Source: Gordonia zhaorongruii
Lineage (GTDB): Bacteria > Actinomycetota > Actinomycetes > Mycobacteriales > Mycobacteriaceae
Length of the DNA: 64,000 nucleotides
Assembly: GCF_007559005.1 (NCBI RefSeq)
Contig: NZ_CP041763.1
Span: forward strand, 1-64,000
Direction of reading: 5' to 3'
The notes under the pieces were generated by a model that was given only the letters and a program-made list of their open reading frames with translations, did no database searches and was not told where the DNA came from. The position numbers were made by a program, and so were the translations under genes. How positions within the stretch are numbered: the stretch's first letter is position 1; each line of letters opens with the position of its first letter. This document shows, one piece after another, positions 46,660 to 55,538 of the stretch.

Positions 46660-47304
46660 TCACCAGATCATCGGAGCGAGCATCGTCTCGGCGAATTCAC
46701 GGAGGGCTTTCTCGTCGTCGATGGCGAGCACGTGCGAGGGCGCCGTGATCAGCGAGGTGACCATGCGAACCTGGATCTCGGCGGCAAGACGCAGCTGATG
46801 CTCGGGCATGCACGCACCGGCCGCGCGCAGGGTGCTGACGATGCCGCGGCTGAACTCGTCGACCATGTCCTTCACCTGCGGGGCGCTGAAGCCGACCAGC
46901 ACGTCGACGGCTTCGGGGGTGTCGCCCAGGACGCGCTTGAGCAGTTCGTCGTGATTGAAGTGCGACATCGCGAGACAGAAGGCCTCGACCACCGTGGCCC
47001 GGGGATCGAGACCGAGGAGCTTCTCGCTCAGTTCGCGTACGAACTGCCGCCGGAATCGAGTGACCACTGCGCCGAGGAGGTCGTCCTTGCTGGGGAATCG
47101 GCGATACAGCGTGCTGCGGCTCACGCCCGCGTGCTCTGCGATCCGTTCTACGTTCGCGTGCCGGACACCGGCCGCGCGGAACTCCTCAGCGGCGGCCTCG
47201 AGGATCCGGTCCTGCTGTCGGCGCAGCGTCTCGTCTCGCGAGTCAGCCGCCTGCGGTGCGTCCGGTGACGGAGGTTCCGCCGAGAGGGGCCCCGCAGAAG
47301 ACAC
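46660..47304 (-). CDS. TetR-family regulator beside the mce operon
   Basis: This 214-aa regulator has an N-terminal helix-turn-helix (ILEAAAEEFRAAGVRHANVERIAEHAGVSRSTLYRRFPSKDDLLGAVV, read in pieces) and a C-terminal ligand-binding domain. It is divergent from yrbEA and close in position to Mce3R in M. tuberculosis, so control of the mce operon is likely. It converges with benE (9 bp). Confidence 0.9.
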   Translation of the reverse strand: MSSAGPLSAEPPSPDAPQAADSRDETLRRQQDRILEAAAEEFRAAGVRHANVERIAEHAGVSRSTLYRRFPSKDDLLGAVVTRFRRQFVRELSEKLLGLDPRATVVEAFCLAMSHFNHDELLKRVLGDTPEAVDVLVGFSAPQVKDMVDEFSRGIVSTLRAAGACMPEHQLRLAAEIQVRMVTSLITAPSHVLAIDDEKALREFAETMLAPMIW

Positions 47305-47575
47305 CGATTCCTCCGATCTGGGTGCGATGCGATTCGGAGATCAGTGAATCACGAATAGGTAGTCCGTCTCAGTGGTTCGAGAATGCGGGCCGAGTGGAGT
47401 CGTCGGGGATCTCGGCGAACATCATCAAGTCGCGCGCTTAACAGGGAGATGTTGGACTCTGCGTGATGAACGACATGATTATGTGTGAAGATGGCCGAGG
47501 TCACTTTTGACACAGAACCGGCTATCGAGTCTCAGTACCGGTCGGTGATCAGCGTTCGAACGAGAGGTCCGCGGC
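47305..47575. promoter_or_regulatory. divergent interval between tetR and yrbEA
   Basis: This 271-bp region carries the mce promoter. A perfect 10-bp palindrome CGTTCGAACG lies at 47553-47562, 13 bp before the GTG start of yrbEA; it could be an operator or ribosome-site overlap. An ATG at 47490 opens only a short out-of-frame reading. Confidence 0.5.
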
Positions 47576-48355
47576 GTGGCGATGGCGCAGAGTGTGCAGG
47601 GCTTCGGTCGCACCGTGCGACTCGGCGCCCGCACTCCGGTCATCGCCGTCAGCGACCTCGTCACCGGTCGGTTCCCGATTCGGGAGGCCGTCACGCAGGC
47701 CTGGTTCCTGCTGAGCATCACAGTCCTTCCCGCGCTCCTCATGGCGATCCCTTTCGGCGTCATCGTCGCGGTTCAGATCGGCGGACTGACCAGCAACTTG
47801 GGTGCGACGTCGATGGCCGGCGCGGTCGGGGGCATGGGCGTGATTCAGCAGGGGGCCCCGATGGCGGCTGCACTCCTACTCGGTGGTGCGGGAGCGTCCG
47901 CGATCACCGCCGACCTCGGCGCGCGAACTGTCCGTGAGGAGATCGACGCGATGCGCACGCTCGGCATCGATCCGACCCGGCGGCTCGTCGCTCCGCGCAT
48001 GGTGGCGATGGTCCTGGTGGCGCCGGTGCTCGCGGTCCTGATCATCGTGATCGCGGTCATCGCCAGCTTCGTGGTCGCCGTGGTCGGGCAGGGTGTCGTC
48101 GCGGGTTCGTACTGGCAGTCCTTCGGCGCCTACGCGTCGACTACGGATCTGTGGATCTGCCTGCTCAAGTCCGTCATCTTCGGGTTCGTGGTGGTCGTCA
48201 TCGCGAGCCGTCGCGGGCTGGAGGCGGCGGGCGGCGCTCGCGGAGTGGCCGACGCGGTGAATGCGGCGGTCGTGCTGGGGATCGTGGCGTCGATGGTGAT
48301 CAACGTGATCATCACGCAGGTGACCGCGCTGTTCATCCCGGTGCAGGTGATCTGA
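47576..48355 (+). CDS. yrbEA: MlaE-type permease YrbEA of the mce operon
   Basis: This 259-aa integral membrane protein (about five helices) has MlaE/YrbE permease motifs including GVIVAVQIGGL, GAPMAAALLLGGAGASAITADLGARTVREEIDAMRTLG and a final DAVNAAVVLGIVAS. It pairs with YrbEB as the permease of the MCE lipid transporter. An ATP-binding partner (Mkl) is usually encoded elsewhere and is not seen here. Start GTG 47576 (ATG 47582 possible). Confidence 0.93.
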   Translation: MAMAQSVQGFGRTVRLGARTPVIAVSDLVTGRFPIREAVTQAWFLLSITVLPALLMAIPFGVIVAVQIGGLTSNLGATSMAGAVGGMGVIQQGAPMAAALLLGGAGASAITADLGARTVREEIDAMRTLGIDPTRRLVAPRMVAMVLVAPVLAVLIIVIAVIASFVVAVVGQGVVAGSYWQSFGAYASTTDLWICLLKSVIFGFVVVVIASRRGLEAAGGARGVADAVNAAVVLGIVASMVINVIITQVTALFIPVQVI

Positions 48356-48356
48356 C

Positions 48357-49220
48357 GTGGCATCGATCAATCCGGGCCAGTCCCCGAGTGTGCACCGCCC
48401 GCAGTGGCACGCGGCGGGAGAGTTCGCAGGCCGCCCGTTCGAGTACGTCGGCCGACTGGCGACTTTCGTCGCCGACGTGCTGACCGGGCTGCCGCACACC
48501 ATCCGCGCGTACCGGAAGCAGACGCTGGCGGCGTTCGCCGAGACCACGTGGGGCAACGGCTCGATCATGGTCGGCGGCGGTATCGCCAGCGTCCTGGCGG
48601 TGCTCGGAGTGTCCGTCGGTGCGATGATCGGCATCCTCGGCGTCACCAGCCTGGAGTCGCTCAACCTGTCGCCGATGGCCGGCTTGATCACCGGGTACGC
48701 GGCCACGCGTGAGATGGCGCCGATCATCGCCGCGGTCGGTTTCGCGGCGCAGGCCGGTTGCCGGATGACGGCCGAGATCGGGTCGATGCGGATATCCGAG
48801 GAGATCGACGCCCTCGAAGCGCAGGCGATCCGGCCGATACCTTTCGTCGTCGGTACCCGCGTGGTGGCAGGCGTCGCCGCGATCGTGCCGTTCTACCTGG
48901 CTTCGCTGTGCCTGGCGTACCTGTCGTCGCGGGTGGTGGTCAGCGTCCTGTACGGCCAGTCGGCGGGTGCGTACGACCGATACGTGGAGGCGTTCGTGAG
49001 CCCCGTGGACGTCGTCTACTCGACGATCAAGGTGCTCGTGTTCGCCGTCGTCGTGATCGTCGCGCACACCTACTACGGCTTCTTCGCCAGCGGTGGTCCG
49101 GAAGGAGTCGGCATCGCGTCCGGCCGTGCCATCCGTGCCAGCCTGGTACTGATCGTGGCGTTCGACATGCTTCTGTCCCTGGCCTTCTGGGGCCTGAACT
49201 CGGGATTGAACTTCGCATGA
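48357..49220 (+). CDS. yrbEB: MlaE-type permease YrbEB of the mce operon
   Basis: This 287-aa membrane protein is a paralogue of YrbEA with MAGLITGYAATREMAPIIAAVGFAAQAGCRMTAEIGSMRISEEIDALEAQAIRP. It starts one base after the YrbEA stop, and its stop overlaps the first MCE gene (ATGA). Together with YrbEA it forms the transmembrane part of the transporter. Confidence 0.93.
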   Translation: MASINPGQSPSVHRPQWHAAGEFAGRPFEYVGRLATFVADVLTGLPHTIRAYRKQTLAAFAETTWGNGSIMVGGGIASVLAVLGVSVGAMIGILGVTSLESLNLSPMAGLITGYAATREMAPIIAAVGFAAQAGCRMTAEIGSMRISEEIDALEAQAIRPIPFVVGTRVVAGVAAIVPFYLASLCLAYLSSRVVVSVLYGQSAGAYDRYVEAFVSPVDVVYSTIKVLVFAVVVIVAHTYYGFFASGGPEGVGIASGRAIRASLVLIVAFDMLLSLAFWGLNSGLNFA

Positions 49221-50248
49221 GGCGAGTGAGGCGAGGCAGGGAGCCGTCGACCAAGGCGCTTCGCGTCCGCGGACTGATAGTGGTCGTCGTGGCCGCGTGC
49301 CTGATCGCGGTGATCGCCGTCAATCCGTTCGCCGGCCCGGACGACCGGATGAGGTTCTCCATCACGGCGCCGTCGCTGCCGGACGGGATCCGGGTCGGTG
49401 TTCCGGTGGATGTTCGGGGTGAGACGGTCGGCGAGGTGTGCGCGCTGGACCTCTCGCGGCCGGACTCGACACGGATCGAGGTGTGCGTGAACTCCTCTGC
49501 AACCGGCGAGCTCACTGACGATGCAGTGGTCAGCTTCGTCTCACGCAACCTGTTCGGGTCGGACGCTCTGCGCCTGAACCCGACGCAGTCGGGCGCGCCG
49601 GTGACATCGGGAAGTGTCCTCGAGCTGGCTGAGCCACCGGCGAACTACACGATCACCGCGACGGTGCGCAGCGCCGGCTCGTTCACACTGCCGGTGCTGT
49701 CGCCGAAACTGAGCGATCTGCTGAGCCAGGTCAGCGACACCACGATCCGGCTGTCGCCCTTCCTGACAGCTGCAACCGTCGCCCTGCAGACGATGCAGCG
49801 CGGGGACGTGACGCGACTGACGTCGATGATGCCGACGATCGACGATGCACTGAACGGTGCGGGGGCGGCAGGTTCGGGCGCAGTCGGTGCGTTGGTGAAG
49901 ATCATCAGCAATGAGCTGCTGCAGGACGGCGCCTACACCGCGCGCGTGCAGAACATGATCGCCGACATCGGCGGTCTGTTCTCCGACCTCGGATCGCTCT
50001 TCAACGGTATGAGCGGGCTCGGCGTGACGATGGATCTGATGACCTCGTTCACCACACCGCTCCGCTACGCGCTCCGGGACGTGACTCCCGGACAGGTGGG
50101 ATCCCTGATCGACAGGTTCGGTGGTGCGTTCCACACCGATCCCGCAACCGGCCGGACCACGCTGTCGGTGGAGGCCGACCTGGACGTGGTGCCGGGTGCG
50201 GCGGCCCCGCTTCGCGCGCTCATCGCAGGCAAGGGGGCGCGCCGATGA
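49217..50248 (+). CDS. mceA: MCE-family protein A
   Basis: This 343-aa protein starts at ATG 49217, overlapping the yrbEB stop by 4 bp. A basic n-region (RRVRRGREPSTKALRVR) precedes a hydrophobic helix with VVAAC; Cys31 or so is in a lipobox-like setting. The MlaD/MCE domain (ITAPSLPDGIRVGVPVDVRGETVGEVCAL) and a long helical region follow. MCE proteins form a hexameric tunnel for lipids. A longer upstream reading is a frame shadow. Confidence 0.9.
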   Translation: MRRVRRGREPSTKALRVRGLIVVVVAACLIAVIAVNPFAGPDDRMRFSITAPSLPDGIRVGVPVDVRGETVGEVCALDLSRPDSTRIEVCVNSSATGELTDDAVVSFVSRNLFGSDALRLNPTQSGAPVTSGSVLELAEPPANYTITATVRSAGSFTLPVLSPKLSDLLSQVSDTTIRLSPFLTAATVALQTMQRGDVTRLTSMMPTIDDALNGAGAAGSGAVGALVKIISNELLQDGAYTARVQNMIADIGGLFSDLGSLFNGMSGLGVTMDLMTSFTTPLRYALRDVTPGQVGSLIDRFGGAFHTDPATGRTTLSVEADLDVVPGAAAPLRALIAGKGARR

Positions 50249-51318
50249 GAAGCACCGCGTCGGCGACCAAACGGCTACTGCTGGTGCTGGTCGTGGTGAT
50301 CCTGGCCGTCTACGCGATCGTGCAGGCGATCAACCGTCCGGTTCCCGGTGACGCACAGACCTACCAGGCCGAGTTCACCGACTCCTTCGGGCTGCGCGAG
50401 AACGGGGACGTCCGCGTCCGCGGCGTCATGGTGGGGAAGATCGTCGATATCGAACTCCAGCGGTCCGGCGTGGCCCGCGTGACGTTCACCGTTCGCAACC
50501 AGGATCGTCTGACTCAGAACGACCACCTGGCCATTCGCTTCCAGAACCTCGTCGGGCAGCGGTACCTGGCGATCCTGGACCGGGACGAGGCGAAGGGCGG
50601 CCAGGCCCACAGCCCGAACTCAAATGCTTCGGGAGACGAGGACGTGTCGGATCGGGCAGCCGCTCCGCCCCTCGATCCGGCGAAGGTGATCCCGGCGAGT
50701 GAGACCACGGGATCATTCGACATCACGCGCCTGTTCAACGGTCTGCGGCCGATCCTGCAGGGAGCAGACCCGGCGGTGTTCAATACGTTCGCCGACAACA
50801 TGATCCACCTGTTGCAGGGCGAGAACGGCGTCGGGATCGGCGATGTCCTCAAAGATGTGGAACGCCTGTCGAGCTTCGCGACCGACAAGAACGCGATGAT
50901 CCGAGTTCTCGTCGACAATCTCGGTGTCATCGCCGAGCAGCTGAAGGGCAAGGCGTCGATCATCAAGGCGTTGATGGACAACATGAAGTTGCTCTTCGAC
51001 ACACTCGAGACGAACCTCGAGCTCCTCAAGGGCGCGTTCGGCGAGGGTGCACGCGTGTTTCCGCCGATCGTCGAGTCGATGAAGCACGTGTTCGACCTGT
51101 CGCTCGGCGGGCACGACCGGGTGCAGGCGCGGTTGATGGAACTGGTGCCCGATACCGGGAAACTCGCTGATGCGCTGAAGCTGATTCCGACGACCATGCA
51201 CGAGATCGACAGGCAGATGGACTCTCTCGGACTGTCCTGCTCGAACGGCGAGGTGAGTCTGCCCCCGATGGGTGACGTCTTGCTCAGTGGGGGGACGGTG
51301 ACCTTGTGCAAGGGCTGA
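50245..51318 (+). CDS. mceB: MCE-family protein B
   Basis: This 357-aa protein has an N-terminal membrane helix (LLLVLVVVILAVYAIVQAI), an MCE domain (FTDSFGLRENGDVRVRGVMVGKIVDIEL) and a helical region with amphipathic repeats, as usual for Mce1B-like subunits. Cys-poor except CSNGEVS near the C-terminus. It overlaps mceA at ATGA. Confidence 0.92.
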   Translation: MRSTASATKRLLLVLVVVILAVYAIVQAINRPVPGDAQTYQAEFTDSFGLRENGDVRVRGVMVGKIVDIELQRSGVARVTFTVRNQDRLTQNDHLAIRFQNLVGQRYLAILDRDEAKGGQAHSPNSNASGDEDVSDRAAAPPLDPAKVIPASETTGSFDITRLFNGLRPILQGADPAVFNTFADNMIHLLQGENGVGIGDVLKDVERLSSFATDKNAMIRVLVDNLGVIAEQLKGKASIIKALMDNMKLLFDTLETNLELLKGAFGEGARVFPPIVESMKHVFDLSLGGHDRVQARLMELVPDTGKLADALKLIPTTMHEIDRQMDSLGLSCSNGEVSLPPMGDVLLSGGTVTLCKG

Positions 51319-52319
51319 AGCGGTTCCAGGACTTCGCCGTCAGTGACGAGGTGGGAAGTCGCACGCAGGCGATGTGGGCGATCGTCACGCTCGTGGTGGT
51401 CGTCGTGGTGGTGGTCGTCATCGGGTTCTTCTACCTGCGGCCGGTCGGCAGAACCGAGTATCGCGTCCAGATGTCGGAGAGCGGCGGGATCACATCGAGC
51501 ACCGAGGTCCGGGTGGCCGGCATCCCGGTCGGCGATGTCACCGAGGTGAAGCTCGCGGACCAGCACGTGGATGTGCGCCTCTCGGTGGAGTCCTCGGTGT
51601 TCCTCGGTGATCAGACCTCGGCGCAGGTCCGCATGCTCACCGTGGTCGGCGGTGCGTATGTCGCCCTCCTGCCCGCGGGTGATGAGCCGTTGGGGGACAC
51701 CGTGATCCCCAAGGAGCGCACCACCGTGCCGTACTCGATGTCGGAAGTGCTCGACGACGCGTCGAGAACCGTGCAGCAGATCGACGCGAAGAAGATGCGG
51801 AAGGCCGCCGTGGCAGCCACCGACACCTTGGACTCGGCGCCCGGCGCGCTGCGCCGGATCGTGCCCGATGTGGAGAAGCTCATGGCCCTGCTCGACGATC
51901 AGCAACGGCAGGTGGAGAGTCTGGCGTCACTGGGCGGCGAGTACACCACCGAGCTCGCAGGCGAGCAGGAGGCGTTGGAGCAGATGATCGGCCGAATACG
52001 CGCCGTCCTGCCGGTCATGGTCGGCTACAAGGACCGCGGCATCGTCACATACGACGCGCTCTCCGAACTGGTGCTCTACGTCGGCGACGTGCTGGGCGAG
52101 CCCTATCAGAAGCGTTTCAAGCAGCCGCTGCATCGACTGGTCGAATCGGCATCGGCCACCAAGGCCACGGCTGACCGCATGAACGAGGTGATCACCATGT
52201 TGAAGGGCATGGTCGACAAACTCTCGGCCGCCGCACATCCGAAGGGTGTCGCCCTCGACTTCGGTGACCGGGTACTCGACGGTGCCGTGTGCATACCGAT
52301 CGCAGGCCGGAAATGCTGA
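51306..52319 (+). CDS. mceC: MCE-family protein C
   Basis: This 337-aa protein starts at GTG 51306, overlapping mceB by 13 bp. One membrane helix (AIVTLVVVVVVVVVIGFFYL), the MCE domain (MSESGGITSSTEVRVAGIPVGDVTEVKL) and a C-terminal helical region. Confidence 0.92.
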   Translation: MQGLKRFQDFAVSDEVGSRTQAMWAIVTLVVVVVVVVVIGFFYLRPVGRTEYRVQMSESGGITSSTEVRVAGIPVGDVTEVKLADQHVDVRLSVESSVFLGDQTSAQVRMLTVVGGAYVALLPAGDEPLGDTVIPKERTTVPYSMSEVLDDASRTVQQIDAKKMRKAAVAATDTLDSAPGALRRIVPDVEKLMALLDDQQRQVESLASLGGEYTTELAGEQEALEQMIGRIRAVLPVMVGYKDRGIVTYDALSELVLYVGDVLGEPYQKRFKQPLHRLVESASATKATADRMNEVITMLKGMVDKLSAAAHPKGVALDFGDRVLDGAVCIPIAGRKC

Positions 52320-53419
52320 GGGGAGGTCGCGGCCGGGCCCTGGTGGTCACGCTGGTGGCGGCCCTGCTCGCGGTCGGCGGCGTGATCACCTACGTGAAGA
52401 GATCGGCTGCCGACACGTCGGCCGTATGCGCATACCTTCCGGACGGGGCGGGACTCTATGCGGGCAATGCGGTCAACATCCGCGGGGTCCGGGTCGGCAC
52501 GGTCAGCGAGGTGTCGCCGTCGCCCGATCATGTCACCGTCCGGATGCAGGTCGCGGATCGGCCGTTGTCGGCGAAGACGAAAGTCGTCGCCGTGAACAAC
52601 TCGGTGCTCGCTGATCGACGTCTGGAACTGGTGGATGCCTCTCCGAACGGTGGGGGCCGTCTGGCCGCAGGCGAATGCGTGCCGCGCTCGAGGAGTTTCA
52701 CGCCGATCTCGGTGAGCACTGCGTTCTCCTCGTTCACCACGATGCTCGACGAATTGGGAGGTCCGGAGGGACTCGGCGGCGACCAACCGCTGGGAGCGCT
52801 GATCGCGCGGGCGCAGTCCGAGATCAAGGGCACCGGACCGGATCTGAGCAAGATCCTCCGGAACATGTCCGGTTTCATGTCGGATCCGAACGAGTTCCTC
52901 GCGCAGATGCGAACCGTCTTCGACAACGTGGCCGTGCTGACCGACGTCGCAGGCCGGAACTGGGACGCCATCCGCGACATCGGAGTGAACTCCGCCGATC
53001 TGACGCACATGATGGGCTCGTTGTTCAAGAGCTTCGTGTACATCTTCGACGGACTCGGGGAGGCGGGGCCGGGGATCGACGATCTGCTGGCGAACGTCGC
53101 ACCGCCGATGCTCGACATGACTGACGATCTCAAGCCGCTGATCAACGTGGGGCTGGGGCGTCTCGACGATCTGACTGCGATGCTCCGGGAGATGCCCGGT
53201 ATCGCGACGGGACTGAAGGCCTCGATGAACGGTGACAAGCGGGCGTTCGCCATCACCGTCGAGTCGCCCGAGCTGGTGGCGAGAACTCCGAGCAGCTCGG
53301 CGCTGTGCGATGCGATGAAGGCCGCGGATGCGGGCACTTGCGATCCGCGCTCGCCGCGCTCGGTCGTCGTGGATCTGGGCAAGCTCGTGACCCGAGCAGT
53401 GCAAGGGGGTGTGCGGTGA
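52313..53419 (+). CDS. mceD: MCE-family protein D
   Basis: This 368-aa protein starts at ATG 52313, overlapping the previous stop. N-terminal helix ALVVTLVAALLAVGGVITYV, MCE domain from VCAYLPDGAGLYAGNAVNIRGVRVGTVSEV, and a longer helical and C-terminal region. An upstream in-frame ATG (52289) is rejected. Confidence 0.92.
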   Translation: MLRGGRGRALVVTLVAALLAVGGVITYVKRSAADTSAVCAYLPDGAGLYAGNAVNIRGVRVGTVSEVSPSPDHVTVRMQVADRPLSAKTKVVAVNNSVLADRRLELVDASPNGGGRLAAGECVPRSRSFTPISVSTAFSSFTTMLDELGGPEGLGGDQPLGALIARAQSEIKGTGPDLSKILRNMSGFMSDPNEFLAQMRTVFDNVAVLTDVAGRNWDAIRDIGVNSADLTHMMGSLFKSFVYIFDGLGEAGPGIDDLLANVAPPMLDMTDDLKPLINVGLGRLDDLTAMLREMPGIATGLKASMNGDKRAFAITVESPELVARTPSSSALCDAMKAADAGTCDPRSPRSVVVDLGKLVTRAVQGGVR

Positions 53420-54453
53420 TCAGATCGATGCGACGTCGTCTCGGGACCATGCTGTGCGTTCTGGCGGTAGTGGTGGCGCTCGGGGTCGTGGTCGCCGGAC
53501 GAAATTACAACCCCGCCGGGTTCCTCCCGCGGATCACCGCGTCGTCGGACGCGAAGGAGGTCCACGTCGATTTCGTGTCAGCGGTGAACCTTCCGCTCGG
53601 GGCTCGCGTCGTCTTCCGCGGAACCCAGATCGGCACAGTGAACGCCATCGACCTGGTGCCGAATGCCGCACGGCTGACCCTCGGTATCGAGAACGAGGCG
53701 AAAGTTCCGGTCGGAAGCAAGGCGGAACTGCGCCAACTCACGATGCTCGGCGACATCTACGTGGCATTGACACCTCCGGATGGCGGGGCCCAGCGCATGC
53801 TCGAGGACGGGGACGCGATCGGGCTGGCCGACTCCGACCCCGGACCGCAGATCGAGGACATCATCACCAACCTGGCCGATTTCATGGCCGGCGGGTCGCT
53901 GATGCGGGCGCAGGATGCGATCGACCGAGTCAACTCGTCCGTGGACTCCCGGGGAGTGGACCTGCCTGCGGTCTCTCGGGTCGGTGCCGAGACCATCGAG
54001 GATCTGGCGGGTCGGACACGTCATCTCGACTCGATGATCGATTCACTCGAGAAGACGTCGGCGGAGATCGCCGCCGACCCGGCGGCGCTGGGATACACCT
54101 TCGGGCAGGCGGGGCATATCGGGCTCGAGCAGGTGTTCAAAGCGGTGAACGAAGGCTTCAAACTGGTCGCCGGATCGAGTCGCCTCGCCTTCGGTCTGAA
54201 CTGGCTCACGCCGCGTCTGGCACAGCTCAATCCGTTCCTCTCGAAGCTGGTCCCGCTCCTCCGAAGCTATTCGGCGCACTCCACCCAATTCAACGGAAAC
54301 GCAGGCAAGCTCATCGACGTCGCACAGAACGACGTGATCCCGTTCGCCGAGAACGGTGCGATCTCCGTGGACAAGATCACGATGAACTCGGGTGACGATG
54401 ACGTCACGCGATCGGTCGCCTCGGTCCTGAGAATGATCGGTGCCCTGAAATGA
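53416..54453 (+). CDS. mceE: MCE-family protein E lacking a lipobox
   Basis: This 345-aa protein starts at GTG 53416 (GTGA overlap). It has the MCE domain DFVSAVNLPLGARVVFRGTQIGTVNAI. In other mce operons the fifth gene encodes a lipoprotein (LprK-type). Here the N-terminal helix (LCVLAVVVALGVVVAG) has no Cys in a lipobox position. It may be a simple membrane-anchored form. Confidence 0.9.
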   Translation: MIRSMRRRLGTMLCVLAVVVALGVVVAGRNYNPAGFLPRITASSDAKEVHVDFVSAVNLPLGARVVFRGTQIGTVNAIDLVPNAARLTLGIENEAKVPVGSKAELRQLTMLGDIYVALTPPDGGAQRMLEDGDAIGLADSDPGPQIEDIITNLADFMAGGSLMRAQDAIDRVNSSVDSRGVDLPAVSRVGAETIEDLAGRTRHLDSMIDSLEKTSAEIAADPAALGYTFGQAGHIGLEQVFKAVNEGFKLVAGSSRLAFGLNWLTPRLAQLNPFLSKLVPLLRSYSAHSTQFNGNAGKLIDVAQNDVIPFAENGAISVDKITMNSGDDDVTRSVASVLRMIGALK

Positions 54454-55406
54454 TCCTTCGGTACACGTTGTCGATCCTCGCCACGGTCGCGGTGCTGGTG
54501 GTCTCCGTCGCCTACCTGGCCGGGGGAGTGCTCAACGTGCGCCCTTTCACCGATAAGACCACGATCACCATCACCGCGCCGAAGACCAACGGCCTGCATG
54601 CGGGGTCGGCGGTCGTGTACCGAGGCGTCCCGATCGGGGATGTCGAGAAGGTGTCCTACACCGGCGACGCCGAAGTCTTGGTGACGGTCTCCTACGATGC
54701 TGCCTACCGGATCCCGGTGAACAGCGACCTGGTCATCGAGAACCAGTCGATGCTCGGCGAGACGGCCATGTACCTGGCGCCTGCGGCGGCCGGCGGACCG
54801 TACATCGGGGATGGACGGGAACTGTCGGCGAGGGTCGTCGAGGTGCCTGCGTCGGTACCCGAGCTCCTCGGATCCGCGCGGACGGTTCTCGATCAGGTCG
54901 ATCCGTCTCTGGTCAACGACCTCGTCGATACGGTCGCGCAGGCATTGGCCGGAACGAAGGACGCGGTGCAGCGGCTGACGCCCGCGGCGCAGTTGGTGTC
55001 CGCGACGATGATCTACTCGCAACCCGCACTGGTGAAGATCATTCGGAACGCGACCACGATGATGGCCGACGGCGAGTGGATCGGCTCCGCCATGCGCCCG
55101 ACTAAACCCGAACTGCTGATGGCAGGCCAGAACCTGTACGACGTGATCACCCATGTGAAGCCGTTCGCCGACTTCACGAACGGCGGTGAGGTGATCGCGC
55201 AACGGTGGAAGCCGACGCTCGAGCGGTCGGCGGAAACCGTCGGTGAACTCGTCCCCCCGATCAGTCGGTTCGCGCAGACGCTGGTGCCGACTGCCCGCAC
55301 GGCAGGCTCGGCGATATTCTCCGACCTCAATATCGCGACGCTGCTGGAGCAGGCCATGCGGATGCTGCCGGGAGATGCCCTGCGGCTCGCGATCACACCG
55401 AAATAG
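54450..55406 (+). CDS. mceF: MCE-family protein F
   Basis: This 318-aa protein starts at ATG 54450 (ATGA overlap). N-terminal helix ILATVAVLVVSVAYLAGGVL, MCE domain ITAPKTNGLHAGSAVVYRGVPIGDVEKVSY. It is the last of six MCE subunits and ends just before a minisatellite. Confidence 0.92.
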   Translation: MILRYTLSILATVAVLVVSVAYLAGGVLNVRPFTDKTTITITAPKTNGLHAGSAVVYRGVPIGDVEKVSYTGDAEVLVTVSYDAAYRIPVNSDLVIENQSMLGETAMYLAPAAAGGPYIGDGRELSARVVEVPASVPELLGSARTVLDQVDPSLVNDLVDTVAQALAGTKDAVQRLTPAAQLVSATMIYSQPALVKIIRNATTMMADGEWIGSAMRPTKPELLMAGQNLYDVITHVKPFADFTNGGEVIAQRWKPTLERSAETVGELVPPISRFAQTLVPTARTAGSAIFSDLNIATLLEQAMRMLPGDALRLAITPK

Positions 55407-55411
55407 ACCCA

Positions 55412-55523
55412 GGACATCGAAGCAGACCCGGACATCGAAGCAGACCCCGGACATCGAAGCAGACCCCGGACACCGAAGCAGACCCCGGACACCGAAGCAG
55501 ACATGGAACATCGAAGTAGGAAC
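55412..55523. repeat. 19-bp tandem repeat (six copies) in the mce operon
   Basis: Unit GGACATCGAAGCAGACCCC (or GGACACCGAAGCAGACCCC) begins at 55412, 55430, 55449, 55468, 55487 and 55505, with periods of 18-19 bp. It fills the interval between mceF and the next gene. The period is not a multiple of three. Copies differ by few bases, so it is young and probably polymorphic among strains. Confidence 0.9.
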
Positions 55524-55538
55524 AGGACTGGTTTGACC

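Noticed and set aside
48758..49216. Longer mceA reading
   Set aside because: The extension lies inside yrbEB in another frame; the ATG at 49217 has the coupled overlap and correct N-terminus.
55412..55523. Possible CRISPR array
   Set aside because: Repeats are direct tandem with no variable spacers and no cas genes nearby.
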